NCBI GenBank assembly: GCA_022592435.1
Contig: JABYQS010000009.1
Location: forward strand, 248,001-312,000
Direction: 5' to 3'
Length of the DNA stretch: 64,000 nucleotides
Origin: Cerioporus squamosus
Lineage: Eukaryota > Basidiomycota > Agaricomycetes > Polyporales > Polyporaceae
Part shown: positions 45,201-57,338 of the stretch, one piece after another
Layout of the letters: the number at the start of each line of letters is the position of its first letter
How positions within the stretch are numbered: position 1 is the stretch's first letter
The notes under the pieces: model-generated
The model's database searches: none
Seen by the model: only the letters and a program-made list of their open reading frames with translations
Told to the model about the DNA's origin: nothing
Position numbers and translations under genes: made by a program

Positions 45201-47467
45201 AGTTCCTTGCAATGCTCAAACCTGGACAGGCTGAAGGATCCAAGGTCTAATACCAGTTGTCTGTGGCCACAGAATATTTCTAACACCGACTGGCTTCCCA
45301 GCCATGTGGTGTGAGGCTAGCTTCCGACTTGCCGACAATCACGCATGCGTATGATATTCAGCAGCCAACATTTTCTCGTCGCTAACACTTCTCCGTCCTG
45401 AGCCCAGACCCACCATATACGTAAGCTTGGCAAGCTCAGAGGCAGAAGCGGCACCATTGTTTGTACACAGATGCACCACGTTGGCATCCCCCAAACACAT
45501 CTCTCCCAATTGCGACCATCCCGACTGCCAACCACCCTTGCCCTTGAGCCCACTGTGTCCATACCCCACACCTGCACTCAGCCTGTGAAAGTAACACTCG
45601 TCTATGCTCTCTCTGTACTCTACTCCTTGACATTGAGTCTGCAAACCACCAGGGAGTCCGTCAGGTATGTTCGTGTCTACTCCGCCTCGAGCTCTACTGA
45701 CCTAAACATCTTCAGCTTGCCCATGCAGAAGCCCTGTTCCCAGTAGTCGCCCTCTTGAACAGCAAGTGCCTGCAGTTCCTATACTATCACAAGTACGTCC
45801 GCGGGACCCATATCCGACCAAACATCTCGCTGATGGTGAATTATCCTCAGACTGACCTTGACGCGTCTGAAGCGCAGGACTGATCTTCTGTACTAAACGG
45901 GACTTGTGCGCCCGCACTATGGACCTACCCGGAAGACCGACAGTGAGCTTCAGGTCATAGTCCCTGCCATGATGCAGCTCACACCTACTAGTAGAGGTGA
46001 CCGACCCGTGGGCAACCATGAGACATCGACAGAATGCTCACCTTTGCTTCATCGACCACTTCGAATCTCCAACGGCCGACTACAACACATGGGTAGCACT
46101 GAACCGATCGCGGGGGAAGCAGGTAAGCTTTGCAGCGCATCGTCTTGCCGGCTTACTGCATTGACTGACTATACAGCCAAGCAGAAGTCACGATGACTGC
46201 CTTTCATGTCCACTTTGGTACTCACCGGACGGCTTCATCCGTAGACACTCTCGAGTCTCGACATGCTCTTCGCAGGGCCGAGACTCGCCGGTACTCCACG
46301 GCGTCGCATCCCGAGTCACACAGCTACAGTGCCCAGTATCCTGCACGTACCTTGTGCGCGTGTCTGGCCTGTTCTAGAGGTGAGCTCTGTCTTTGCAGTG
46401 TCGATGTTGGCACTAACCTGATTGTGCCGAGGCATGCTCACAACGGCGCAGAACGGCGCAAAGACAGCCGGCCAAAGCTGCAGCAGAGAACGCACGCAGC
46501 ATCTGTCTCGACAGAAAGCTAGCAGCCAGCAGGGACTCAGAGACATCGGTATGCATGTTTTCTCCGCAACTTGCCCTGTATGGCGACTCACCTTCCTGAT
46601 CAAGCAGGTGACGTCACGCGTCGACGCAGGACGAACGCGGACGACGTGCAGAACACGTATGAGAGCGGGCGCAGAGCGAGGAGGACGAGCGAGCGAGTGG
46701 AAGTGACGGGGGCGTGCTTGACTTTCAAATGGCAAAGGTGCGAGCTCCCACTTACCATGCGTGTCCCGCCAGCTGGCACCCCCTCTGCACGCATACAGGG
46801 TGTCCGTGTCGTCGAGCGCACCTCGGTTGTCGCGTGCAGCACTGTCTCGCACTTCTGACTCCACGATTACTGTGAGCGGCTGCACGATTCGCACACCCGA
46901 GAGAAGAGGTGAGCACGCGCACTTGTATTCCAAGCTCACCTGTACTGCAAGTATGTACTATCACAACCAGAATACGGAGCCGCCGAGTAGCGCAGAGGAG
47001 AGAGGCAGGAGGGACGGAGACTTGAAGGAGCACGGTAGAGGACACGGGTGACATGGTGGAGCAGAGCAGAGATGGGTCGAGCCTGGTCGAGCTTGCAGAA
47101 CGCGAAGTCGGCGGATAGACGCCCGATTCCTTAACGCGGATTCGGACGTCTTGCAGGGGTGTTCCGGGCTCTCTCCAGTAGTGCAGTCTATGCTCATTGC
47201 TGAATCTCTTGTACTACACTCGCCCGAATGCACTGTCTACCTCTGCCACGCATGAGTGAGATCCCTCTCCCGAGCTCTCCCAGAGCCACCCCCAGAGTCT
47301 ACCCCCAGAATGTGCACTTCTACCCCCAGAATCTACCCCCAGAATACACTTCCACCCCCAGAATACACTAAGGAAAGCATTCTCTCTGCAGCAGGAAACC
47401 GTCGGGGTCGCCTAGCCGTCGAGACACGAGGCTACCAGTCGCCCGCCGCCCGCCGCCCGCGCGCGGA
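39245..47467. other. Unassigned 8.2 kb segment of unit B
   Basis: Second copy of the 28,256-36,491 segment. The same fragments recur at +10,986: the 159-codon frame at 42831-43310 and the coding-like exons at 44,894-45,883. The last 0.4 kb differs from unit A by substitutions as well as indels. Confidence 0.4.
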
Positions 47468-47852
47468 GTCGAGATCGCCGACAGTCACTCATCCACAGCC
47501 CAAGGTTGCCGGCTTCCGGCGCACGAACGCGAACATCCCCGACGCGTACAAGATCCTCCAGGCGCACCTCCCGACGAAGGCGCAGTTCCGCGAGGCCCTC
47601 AAGGAGCTGCAGGACCTCGAGGGCCCGTGGGAGTACTACTGGCCCGGGGGCCCCGACTCGTTCACGCTCTGCAGCCCGACCTTCAACGCCGACGGGGACC
47701 TCCTCTTCGAGCTCCGTCGCTCCTCGCACACGACGACCCGCCAGCAGCGCCACTTCAGCAGCATGAAGGCGTCCGCGTTCCCCACCGGGACGGCCGCATC
47801 GGGCAACCGGCCAGCGGACGGCCTGACTGGTCAGTCGTTTCATGCGCTGTGA
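47256..47852 (+). CDS. Chimeric open frame: minisatellite joined to the large-gene C-terminal domain
   Basis: An ATG at 47256 opens a frame that runs through the CTACCCCCAGAAT minisatellite (translated as PPESTPRMCTSTPRIYPQNT) and a GCC-rich tract. It then enters the C-terminal domain of the large protein in frame (VTHPQPKVAGFRRTNANIPD). Splicing as in the parent gene would extend it to 48085. Whether it is expressed is unknown; it could equally be a chance fusion at the repeat junction. Confidence 0.25.
   Translation: MRSLSRALPEPPPESTPRMCTSTPRIYPQNTLPPPEYTKESILSAAGNRRGRLAVETRGYQSPAARRPRAESRSPTVTHPQPKVAGFRRTNANIPDAYKILQAHLPTKAQFREALKELQDLEGPWEYYWPGGPDSFTLCSPTFNADGDLLFELRRSSHTTTRQQRHFSSMKASAFPTGTAASGNRPADGLTGQSFHAL
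47286..47370 (+). repeat. CTACCCCCAGAAT minisatellite, unit B
   Basis: Same block as 36309-36392, with regular runs of five C. It marks the right end of unit B and lies about 100 bases before the start of unit C. Confidence 0.7.
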
Positions 47853-48085
47853 TGTGCTGGACACTGACAAGCTTTAGGGCGCAACTAGTGCGACCCAACG
47901 CGACCTCTGCGGGAAAGACAGAACCTGCGCCCACCGCTCCTGTGCCCTCGTCCACTGCTCCGGTGCCCCCGCCCACTGCTCCTATGAGTCCGCCCACCAC
48001 TCCTGCGCGCTCGCCCGGGAGCTTGCGGCCAGAGTTTGGGCGTCGGCAGACGCGGCCCCCACCCGTCGGCACCCTCGGATTGTGA
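47468..48085 (+). pseudogene. Partial copy of the large gene 3' end (unit C)
   Basis: Contains the C-terminal exons and Pro-rich tail of the 22430-26123 gene with the frame intact and the final intron preserved. All upstream exons are missing. It encodes the domain only if translated from an upstream fusion start, such as that at 47256. Confidence 0.7.
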
Positions 48086-48476
48086 AACCCTCGTCCGCTT
48101 CGTTCTCGTATAATCACTGCATGCAATCCTTTCCACGATCTCTCATCCTCCCCGCCACATCTCGAGACTCGCGCAGCCCATGTGCATACATATCACAAAT
48201 TCCTCTCCAGGTCACGGATGTATTTGTACGCTGTTCCAATCTAGTCCGTCCTTTCGGTGATCCGAGAGCACAGCTGCAAGCAGCAATATTGAACGTCTCA
48301 ACTCGGACCGGTGGGAAGGCGCCGCACGAGCACTGTCATAAGCTAGAGATAAGTAGGGCCGTATTCTACACGGCAGGAACAGACATCAACAGGGTACTAC
48401 GACCTTCCGGTACATGCAATTATCGTATTTTCGTCACGTATCGTCTCACACCCATCCATTGAAGATTAATCCATTC

Positions 48477-49823
48477 CTAGACGTTCAAACTGCGGTAGAC
48501 CCGACAATGTACCCTGCGAGGACGAGTCAGCGCACTCCAGACGAGATCGTCGGCACGGGCACGCACCTGTCCTCGAGCAGCTCGCCCACTGAATCCGTCA
48601 TACGGCACTCGGACCACGTCTCGACATCCCACTTGCACCAGCCCCAGCCGTCCTTGAGCTGCGGTGCGCACTCAGCATCCATTCATGGAATACAATCAGA
48701 CATGTACGTACCTCGGGGCGTTTATGTGGTGCGAGAACAACAAGCCACCGCGATTTTAGGCTGCAAACGACAGACCGGTCAGATTCGCCCTTACGGAGGG
48801 TTTGGGGACAAGGCGACGCACCTCAATTCCCATAACAACGCAAACAGCTCGGACGGCTTCTCGATGAGATGCAGCGCGAACGAGCAGACGACCATCTCGA
48901 TGATGTTCGCCTCCAAGCTCGCCGCGGTGCTGATGCTGCTCTTCGATGGGGAATGCCCACTGATCGAGCTCTCGGGCGAGGGCGACTCCGGAGGGTTGTT
49001 CGGCTTCGGCGCGCCCACAGGCTTCGACGCGATCTCGGGAAGCTTGCCCTCGGCGATGTCCCGGAAGGAGAGCGGATGTGCGTAGAGGTGCGTGCGCGTG
49101 TGGAAGGCTTGCGTGGTGTACTGCAATAGCGGACGCTCAGTCGGGAGACACGGCGCGTGCACGCGTGGAACGTACCGGGTCGGCAGCGAGGATACAGGGC
49201 ACTGGCATGTCAGGGGCGATGGGCGGGGGTAAACGCGACCTGGATGGCGGCACCACTGTGTCTGAATCCGATTCTGACTCCTGGCCCCGTCTGCTCTGGC
49301 GCGCAGTGAACGCGTCGCGACCATCCTTCCACCACTCCAGAACGGCCGCGGTGGCCTCGCCGCTGAGCATATGACATTAGGGCACGCATTTGATAGGGCG
49401 CGAGACGCAATTGCAATTCACCTGCCTGCGAGAACATCAGCTGGACCGCTGATGGAGAGATGAGGGGACAGACGAACCGCAGGCCATGTCGAAGACCATG
49501 AACTTCTTCGCTTCGATGTGAGGCTGTCTCATGCGCCACCATCTGGGACGTAACGGGGGTGAGATTGGTGATAGATGAGTTCGCAGACTACGCGCGCATG
49601 TACCTGTTGAGCCAGATGTACAAGCAGGCCTTCACGCCGGGAAAGTGGGGATTGCGATACGTCGCTCCGACCTTCTTGTAGTACTGGATGGCAAGGACGT
49701 CCACGATCGTGTCGGGTTGATGTCACGAACAGCACTCACCTCGTCCACGCCATGCTCGGTGTAGTTGTCCCTCATGGAGTTCTTGAGGATCCCGGAGGAC
49801 GCGTCGCGATTACCCCTGGGCAT
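48477..49823 (-). CDS. SAM-dependent class I methyltransferase (array copy C)
   Basis: Apparently intact copy, nearly identical to 26515-27861. It has the same exons, motif I (DMACGSGEA) through a micro-exon at 49422-49425, and the same stop. The differences I noticed, near 49,566 and 49,599, fall in the intron and exon-edge region. As in copy A, in-frame codons continue upstream of the ATG at 49823 (AKLFRELLSKKG). In this unit an ATG at 49,996 opens MTKATASV and a long Ser run, but I could not connect it in frame to the next exon. The gene is divergent from the HIT gene, which starts at 50269. Confidence 0.8.
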
Positions 49824-49929
49824 CCCTTTCTTCGACAAGAGTTCGCGAAACAGTTTGGCGATGGTACGGGACGCGTGCTATAAACTTTGGAGCGAGCTTG
49901 TAGGCGGGCTAGAACGGGTCGAACGAGTA

Positions 49930-49970
49930 CGAGGAGGATGAGGATGAGGATGAGGACGAGGAGGAGGAAA
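49930..49970 (-). repeat. Short Ser-coding tandem repeat upstream of methyltransferase C
   Basis: GAGGAT/GAGGAC-type hexamer repeats on the plus strand, reading as TCC/TCA serine codons on the minus strand. The run is longer here than in units A and B, so this simple repeat varies between units. Confidence 0.5.
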
Positions 49971-50268
49971 GGACACTCGCGGTCGCCTTGGTCATGGTCA
50001 CTGCTATAAGTAAAAAGCGATTGCAGTCAGGACGTCCAGGGCCGAATAACTGAGATGCCGAACCGCCGGTCTCGCTAAAATGAGGTGGCCAGCCAATCGG
50101 CTGCCTTGTTCCTGACAGCGCCACGAGGTTAAATATCCACCGAGGAGACCGAGACCAAAAACCCAAGGCACTCCTCCTGCCTCTCTCTCTTTTTGCCGTC
50201 AACCCCGACATCCGCGACACAGCTGACAGTTACAGTGTAGTGCGCCCCCATCAGCCTCGACCACAACT

Positions 50269-51310
50269 ATGACTTCTTTCGTTATCAAGACGCACGAAAA
50301 CCGCGTCCTACCAACAGCTTGGAACACTGCGCCAGACTGTCCTTTCTGCCGCATCGTGCGCGGAGAGGCCTCGTCGTACATCTTGTACGAGAACGACATG
50401 ATCCTCGCAATACTAGGTCTCTTCCCATTCGTTCTAACGCGATGCATAGTCTGGCTGACCTGTGGCATGTTCCTCGGTTCGTCTTGCTCGCGACATCGCC
50501 GGGAGGAACATAGACATCATGCCCTTGCGACCCGGACATACCCTGGTTATTCCCAAGACGCATACATCTCGTGTCTCAGAACTCCCGGACGACTTCGCTG
50601 CGCAGTGTGGCATCGCCGTGTCGAAAGTGGCTCGTGCCGTCTCGGGAGGTTCGTCACCTTGCAATTGCTCGACGCCCTGTTGTTCGTCATGTTACGTACC
50701 AGCACATATGTCATGCTCTGATGCTCCAGCCTCCAGGGTGGCCCAAGGCGACCCTCCCTGCTCAGACTCTTCCGTTGCCGTGAGGCGTCGTGAACCGGTC
50801 ATGTTACTACTATCAGCCCTGACTAACTGCCGACGCAGCGTTACAGAACACGGCCCTGAATGTCGTTTGTAACCAAGAGTACGCCCAGGCGGTTCCCCAT
50901 GTATGTCTGTCCCCAATAATCTTTGCTTTGAACCGTTGGTTATATTCCTGGTTATCTTATACTTCTCTCCTTGCCACTTGGCATGCACAAAAGTGAACAG
51001 CGCCGCGGGACTACCCCTGGAACTGCTGCTCAGCGCGTCAGGATCTCACTCACCACCTCGTCTGCAGGTGCACTACCACATCATCCCTGCCCCGCGGCCT
51101 GACACCGGCGAGGGCGAGTCGCAAGCGTCCGCGCCTGGACCCCCGGTGTCAGACACCGACTTCCGAGAGGCCCGCGACCGCGTGACGCAGCCGCTTACAG
51201 AGAAGGAGATGCACTGGCGCGAGTACGAGTTGCGGAACGCGCTCAAAGAGGATGACGCGCGCAAGCTGGTGACGAGCATCCGTGCGTTGCTCGCACCGCA
51301 GAGACTGTGA
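50269..51310 (+). CDS. HIT (histidine triad) family nucleotide hydrolase
   Basis: HIT-family protein; such enzymes hydrolyse nucleoside phosphoramidates or dinucleoside polyphosphates. The start at 50269 gives MTSFVIKTHENRV, then CPFCRIVRGEASSYILYEND and MILAILD, which joins across an intron to IMPLRPGHTLVIPKTHTSRV. Further exons give ALQNTALNVVCNQEYAQAVP and then H-VHYHIIP. The histidine triad HVHYHII is completed across the last intron, with its acceptor near 51,069. A charged C-terminal extension (REARDRVTQPLTEKEMHWRE) ends at 51308-51310, making the protein longer than the usual HINT core. It is the only intact HIT gene here; units A and B keep only a diverged copy of its 5' flank. Confidence 0.85.
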
Positions 51311-51577
51311 TACTGTTCGGTCTTGATGTTGATGATAAACGAACTTTCCTCGTTATTAAAGCTCAATATCGCGACGGTGATCAGGACGATTGACCGGTGC
51401 GGCAGTGCCAGGTTGGACGGATTTGAGCTTGAGGATGGCTGATGTCGGGCGTCGGCCATTTCCCCAACGTGAGTAGATAGCTATTCTCCAGAGACCAAAG
51501 AGAGATCAGGGGCTGGTCCATACCGCACACACACACTGCAGACTGTAGATGCCGCAGGCCAAGGGGACGGGTACACC

Positions 51578-51668
51578 GCCATAACAAGAGGGGGACCCAG
51601 TTAGGTCCGGACCTAACTGCCTCCCCCTAGGGACCTAAGGACCTAATTAGCCCTAACCCAGGGTAACC
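51578..51668 (+). repeat. Left terminal region with 22-base perfect palindrome
   Basis: Contains the palindrome CAGTTAGGTCCGGACCTAACTG (51598-51619), stretches of ACCTAA repeats and ACCCAGGGTAACCC. The order (CAAGAGGG outside, hairpin, ACCCAGGGT inside) mirrors the right end. Confidence 0.6.
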
Positions 51669-51962
51669 CTATAGACGCCGGACCAAATGGGTCCTTTAGC
51701 CACACGTGATGCCACGGGCGTCTACCCGGTGAACTTACGGTTGGCGAACTCAGAGTGCATGCAGGATGTTGATACTGCGCATGAGGACTGCGGATTGCAA
51801 GAAACAAGCTGCTAGATACAGTGGACATTGTATGATACAGGAGTTACCAAGAGAGAGAGGCACATTAGCGTAATATACTGGATAACCATCATCCCACTGC
51901 GAAGATCATACATGCAACAACCACGTGAACAGGAGTCCAACACAGATACAGAAACCGCATGA

Positions 51963-54900
51963 TCAGAACGCTGAAGTCGAAGAGCTCCCACCCACGCCCA
52001 AGGCCGATACCATCGCTGGTTGTTGGCAAAGGTAGTTGATATGGAGGAAGCGGGAACCCTCCTGCGCGACAACGAGCTCAGCGGGGCAATCCTCGAGCTC
52101 AAGGCCGTCGAACAATCGGAACAGAGCCTTGGCAGCATGCGTCTCCGTGGCCGGGGGGCACTCAAGGCGCGACTGAAGCAATGAAGTCAACGCGAGGTAC
52201 TCCATAGTACGCTCGCTGTCGACATCGCCCTTCTTCACGATGCGCTCGTACATCTCCTCGAGCGCCGCAAGGAACCGGCGTCCATTGAACTTCTTGCCGT
52301 CCTTGAATATCCCGGCAGGCTGCGGCCACTGCGGCGGCTCCTCATGGATCTGGACGGACTGCCCGTTGACGGTCCGATTGATCGTTTGCGTTGTCGTCCG
52401 CGCGCCGTCCGAGCATACACCGCGCTTGTGGTTCTGCGGGCAGCCTTCCCCGCCGGGATACATGATGGCCTTGCAACGCTTGCATACAGGGGTCCTCCGC
52501 TGTACACGAAAGGTCAGTAAGCAGCAGATATGTGCACGAGACGACGAACCGAGAGGCCGATGTTCTTGAGCTCCATCCCTGCTGGATCTGTCGTGCGCTC
52601 CGCTGGCTTCAGAAGGCGGAGAGGGACCGCATGGCAATGCTGATACCAGAATTTCATCGTCCCTGATTGCGCTACAGAGGGAGGTTAGCAAGAGCTGAGG
52701 TGATGTATCAAGACGGTACTCACATTTGTAGTCCCCCTTGCTGACGCGCTGGATGATGGCCAACTCGACGTCATTGAGTTTGTCGAGCAGCGCGCGCGGA
52801 GTCTTGCGCACCAGAGCTCTCCCTTCGGCGGCGTTCTTCTTTTCGACCGCATGGTTGTAGATTGTTGCGGCGGTTACATAATCACGGGACGACATCTTGT
52901 AGGTCGCCCATTGATGCTCCTTCCGGAGCTCCATGAACAGGAAGAAGGCCTCCGATTCGGTGCGCGTGAACACGATGCTGCGTGGGTCAAGGCCCGTCGA
53001 CTGAGAGAAGATTTGCTGCGATTTCGTGAGGCCGGTGATCCTGATGATGGGGAGGCAGGGCGCATGATAGTTACCATGACCGGTGATGGTCACGGAATCC
53101 CGGACGACTGGTGCAAAGAAGCTGCTAGAGATACCTGCCGCCTACGCAGTTCATCACAGTGTTAGTAAGTACAAGACGATGGGAGAAATCCTAGTTGCGT
53201 ACCTTGGTCACGTTAGCGACAGTCTTGCCCTTCTGAGTGTGACTGCCAGCGACGAAGAGACGTGCCCTCTTGACAGGCGGGACATCCAGGGGGACCGATG
53301 GGTCTTGCGAGGCGCCATCGTCGACGCGCTTAGTAGGAGTGCGATATTGCTGGGAGATGGCCGGTGTGCGCTCCACAGAGCTGGCGCGGCGCTTCCTCAG
53401 GGACGATGTCTGCGATGTACGGCATGAGCAGATGTGCGCAGACAGCGCGGACAATGGTGACATACTAATTCAAGTAACTTCACCGCGTCGGGGAGATCGT
53501 CGGCAGAATCAGAGTCGTCGAGCTCGATGACGTCGGCCACGCTCCCAGGGAGTTCGCGCTTGGGGTGACTTCCTTTCCAAGGCGTCGAGGGGACCGGTGC
53601 ATTTGTCGCCCGCTCCTTACCCTTCCTAGACGTCGACGACGAGAGGTCATCGAAGTCTGTATTGACTGGTGACGAAGATGAAGACGGGCCAAGTGGAGAT
53701 GCAGATGGGTCGTGAGGAGACGGAAGCTGCGACGAGTAGACAGGAGGATCAAGGTCGGAGGGCGTTGCGAACACTTCTTTCGACAGGCGAGCATTGGGCG
53801 GAAGGAGGTGGGCGAGCTTCGGGTCGATGCCCAGCTCATCCAGAATGCTTGTGGGATTGACATGCGAGGAAAGGTCGAGGAGATCGTCCTCGGGCTCCTG
53901 CTTGATGAACGTGTAGTGAGCCGCGGCCGCGGCCGTCATCTTCACCAATCCGAAGGTCTCTCCACTTGGCGCGGGCTCAAGGGTGGGAAGCGGCGTCATA
54001 CCAGCTGGAAGCCCATTTGCTTTCTGTATATCGAGAAGGATATCGTTCCATGTATGCGCGAGGAAGTTGACGAGGCGGACGTGGTGAGAACCATAAGTAG
54101 ACCCGACGAAGAGAGAGGGCGCGCCGGAGGCAAACTCGATACGGGTGTTGCGGCGCAGAACGAAGTCGTGCGCGAGGTAAGTCAAAGCCTCGAGGCCGCT
54201 AGCAAAGGACCGTTGGATCCCATTCCAGCCCTTGTGTGATCCTTCAATGCGGCTCCCGTCTGAAGGTATGTCGTCCCGAGGCCTTGCCAGACAGCCCTTC
54301 TTGACGTGGGCGAGTTGATCAGCGTGGACCTGAAGAGTTTAGAGTGAGTGAACAGCCAACGCAGCGAGTAACAGCTATCGTACCTTCTCCGCAGCAGCTG
54401 ACCATACACTGCCGTCTTCCACCCACTTCTCGTAAGCGAGTATGAGCCGCCGTTCCTGCTCCTCCTGGCTCCAATATGTCGCGGGGTTACCGTCGCTTGC
54501 TTTGGACTTGAGGATCGCGTCCGTGATGTCCTGCGCAACTTCGGAACGGCGTGGATTCTTTGTGCCACCAAGGACGCAAGCGAGATAACTAGACAGAAGA
54601 TCAGCAAATCGCGCAAGATGAGAGATAAGATGACATACCGCTGGACAAAGTGCCAGACGTCGAGCACAACAGCAATATCAGGGAAGACTTTCAAGATGGC
54701 GGCCTTGACGTGACAGCAGTTGTCGACAACTGCTATCTCTGGGTCGGCAAAGTTGAGCAGAGCAAGTCGGCGGCGCACTCCCTCTAGCTGCTCCTCGATT
54801 TCGATGTGCCCTTGTGTTGGGCACCAACGCTGTGGCAAACTACGGGTGAGCAACCGGCAATGAACCAAACAGCATGAGGCAAGGACTTACCCACGAGATG

Positions 54901-56297
54901 ATTGCGCCCTTTTCGTTCACGACCGTCTGCAAGCCTCCCGTGTACACCTTCGAATGCGTCTTGTCCTTGTCGACGATGGTTGCCTTCCCGGCCGAGCGAA
55001 ATGTTGCGTCCAGGGAGATAGTGATGGCTAGAGGGTGATCATCGTGGGAATCACGACGGCGTCCGTTAGTAGGTGGGCAGCGTGAGAAAGCTAAACTTGT
55101 ACTCACCTCCCTGCGTTCGCAGACTGTCCTCTGATTCTCCCTTCCTTGTCTTCTCGACCCACTTGTTGTAGACGTCTCCAACCAAGTCGTCCGAAATCGA
55201 GCGGCAGTCGTAGCCGCTGTTGTGTAGCCCTGACGTATGCGGCTTTGAGAAGACTTGAAGACCGGCCTTAAACTTGAAGAGCGACGTCTGGCGAACGCGG
55301 CTTTCGTAGGCGTGGAGGTATTCGAAATGACGCTTGTGATACTCCAGCAAATGCAACTCTGTGAATGCATCATAACCCGAGGTGAGTAGACAGCCGCATG
55401 CGGATTACTGAGAGATACTCACGACGGACATGCTCAGCGAATCCGGCCGCCGTGCCTGACGAGCGGAACTCTACAAGCAAGTTGAATAGATCAGACGTCA
55501 AGGCACTCTTCTTCAAGAACATAGGCATCCCCTCTGATGGCAACCATGACGGTAAGTTCACGGATGACATACTTAATGTGGCGGTATCACTCACTTGGGA
55601 ACTCCCAGTGCTCACGCTTCTCCCAGAACGCACAGTTTGTCGTCAAGAAGGAGTAGTGCTCCTCCTCCTCTGCCTTCGTACCTCCCTTCCCATACAGCTT
55701 CTTGCATGGGTTGCAGCGGAGCTGGAATCCTATCGCCGTCTCTTCCCGCGCAACACTGTGCACCTCCCTGTGGCCAGTTGGCGACCACCCAAACCAGGTA
55801 ACATCGGTCGAGCCGCAGTTGGGGCACTCCCCGAGCTCAGGGAAGTAGAGGGGGTGGACGATGGTGACAGGCTTCAAGTAAGCCGTGGTGGGGACGATCT
55901 CCGGGGCAGCCGAACGGCGTTGTATATGGGTGTACGAGGGCGGTTCGAAATACGGACCCAACAAAGGGATACGAGGACTCAGCGTGACAGGTGTGGCCCC
56001 CTTTGCAGTTGCGCGCGTATGCTTTGAGAGGAAATTGACGTATTCACAGAGATGGGCCTCATGCTCGAGCTGTGGATGATGCTTCGACTGGTTCTTCCGA
56101 TGGTTTTCCCAGGACTTGACGCGGACTTCGGCCTGCGAGCAAGCGGACAGGTGAGTCGAGCTGCACTGAGTATATTGTCATACTGATGTACTAACCGACG
56201 TGTTCCAGTCCGTTTCGAATTTCTTGCGTTCGCTCGCAGTGTTACTGACCGCATGTGCGCAAAGAGTGCGTATCACGTCGGGCTCGAATACCGACAT
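51963..56297 (-). CDS. Large DDE-type transposase-like protein
   Basis: Multi-exon protein of more than 1,000 residues. Exon 1 (start 56297) reads MSVFEPDVIRTLCAHAVSN. Next comes a zinc-ribbon-like N-terminal domain with ECPNCGSTDVTWFGW and LRCNPCKKLYG. The core shows a DDE-like set: Asp in LAITISLDATFRSAG near 55,010, Asp in AVVDNCCHVKAAI near 54,725 followed by VVLDVWHFVQRY, and Glu in SRIEGSHKGWNGIQRS near 54,245. The C-terminal part carries a Ser/Pro-rich linker, IVFTRTESEAFFLFMELRKE, and a second Cys/His cluster (CKRCKAIMYPGGEGCPQNH). The WH after the second Asp recalls MULE-like transposases; the N-terminal domain recalls fungal DUF6729 proteins. Both assignments are from memory. Exons joined by eye stay open, so it may be functional or domesticated. 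Confidence 0.65.
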
Positions 56298-56602
56298 GGT
56301 GGGGAGCGGGAGCAGAGAGGGGGGATACTTAGGGGGTGGAGTGCCGCCGCGGCCACCGTATATATCCACTTGCCGCCGCCTCCTCTGTCCGCCGCGTAAC
56401 ACGTAGAAGCACCGCACCACGACAGTGTTCGCCGCGCTGCAAAGCAGTAGAATATGTGCAAAGTCGGCCGCTACGGTCCCGCTTAGGTAGCACGTTTTAG
56501 CCGAGACATCTCTGTGTTCACGGTCAGGGTCCCGCCATTTGAGTCGTCGCTCGTCTCAGACATACTGTACATTGGCAACTACTTGTAGTATGCATACTTG
56601 AA

Positions 56603-57338
56603 TTACAGAAGAGATACATGGGTAAGAAGGGCATAGAGGGTGCGCGGCTTGTCCTCCGAGCTGCGTCCCACATACTTATAGAAGTACTCAAGCGTGAACC
56701 CAACACGAACTGCTTGCCCGAAGGGGACTTCCAAAATAGACTCGGGAACCGTGCGCCTTCCCCTCTTGTTGTAGAATGGTAGAGCGGACTCGATTGTCTG
56801 CTGTTGTAGTCAGTGTAAGCCCGAGGGATAGAGAAATGGCACACAGTACCTGGCCCTTCGGTGGCCGCCATATCACCCGCAGACGCACCGACCCATCCTC
56901 GGGCGACTTCCGGACAACCTCTGAGAGGTCGACTGGCCAAGGTACGCTCTCCGCGATGGCTTGCACAGCCGGGAGAACCTGCTCCCAATACAAGCGGGAG
57001 ATATAGTCCCCGCGTTGTCGGGCCGTAAGCCAGAAGGAAACAAGTGGTTCCTCCGTGATGCTGTCGAAGGCCTCGTGGCCACGGGCGGTAGCGAAGCATT
57101 CGAATGGCGAGATGAAACACTCCGTTTCGAACATGATGACCTCTGTTGGTCGCACGTCGATGCCGCGGTCGGGGTCGGGCTTGACGCAGCAGATATGGCG
57201 GACTTCGCAGGTCTCGAGGACGAAGCCAGAGACGGTGAACTGCACAGCGAGATGGCTGTATGTAGCGCATACCATGCACAGCGGCACAATGAGAATATTC
57301 TCGGCGTTCTCGTAAGTCACGAAGTCGGCGTTGGACAT
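56603..57338 (-). CDS. Hypothetical protein beside the transposase-like gene
   Basis: Two-exon gene. Exon 1 starts MSNADFVTYENAENILIVPL and runs through VQFTVSGFVLETCEVRHICC, FISPFECFATARGHEAFDSI and VSFWLTARQRGDYISRLYWE to RVIWRPPKGQ. A GTACTG donor and CAACAG acceptor join it to QTIESALPFYNKRGRRTVPE and FTLEYFYKYVGRSSEDKPRT, with the stop at 56603-56605. I do not recognise the family. It lies inside the inverted ends, co-oriented with the transposase-like gene 306 bases downstream, so it may be a second protein of the element or captured cargo. Confidence 0.55.

Larger units (their letters stand above)
36492..47467. repeat. Tandem array unit B (about 10.98 kb)
   Basis: Second full unit, in the same orientation as unit A. 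Its first 5 kb (to about 41,561) differs from units A and C by many single-base insertions and deletions, while A and C agree with each other there. From 41,562 to 46,080 it matches unit A exactly as far as I can see. Confidence 0.9.
47468..50262. repeat. Truncated tandem array unit C
   Basis: Third copy of the array unit: large-gene 3' end, complete methyltransferase and 5' flank. It is near-identical to unit A up to about 49,975 and then diverges, running straight into the intact HIT gene instead of the 8.2 kb segment. It probably keeps the original right flank of the locus. Confidence 0.85.
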
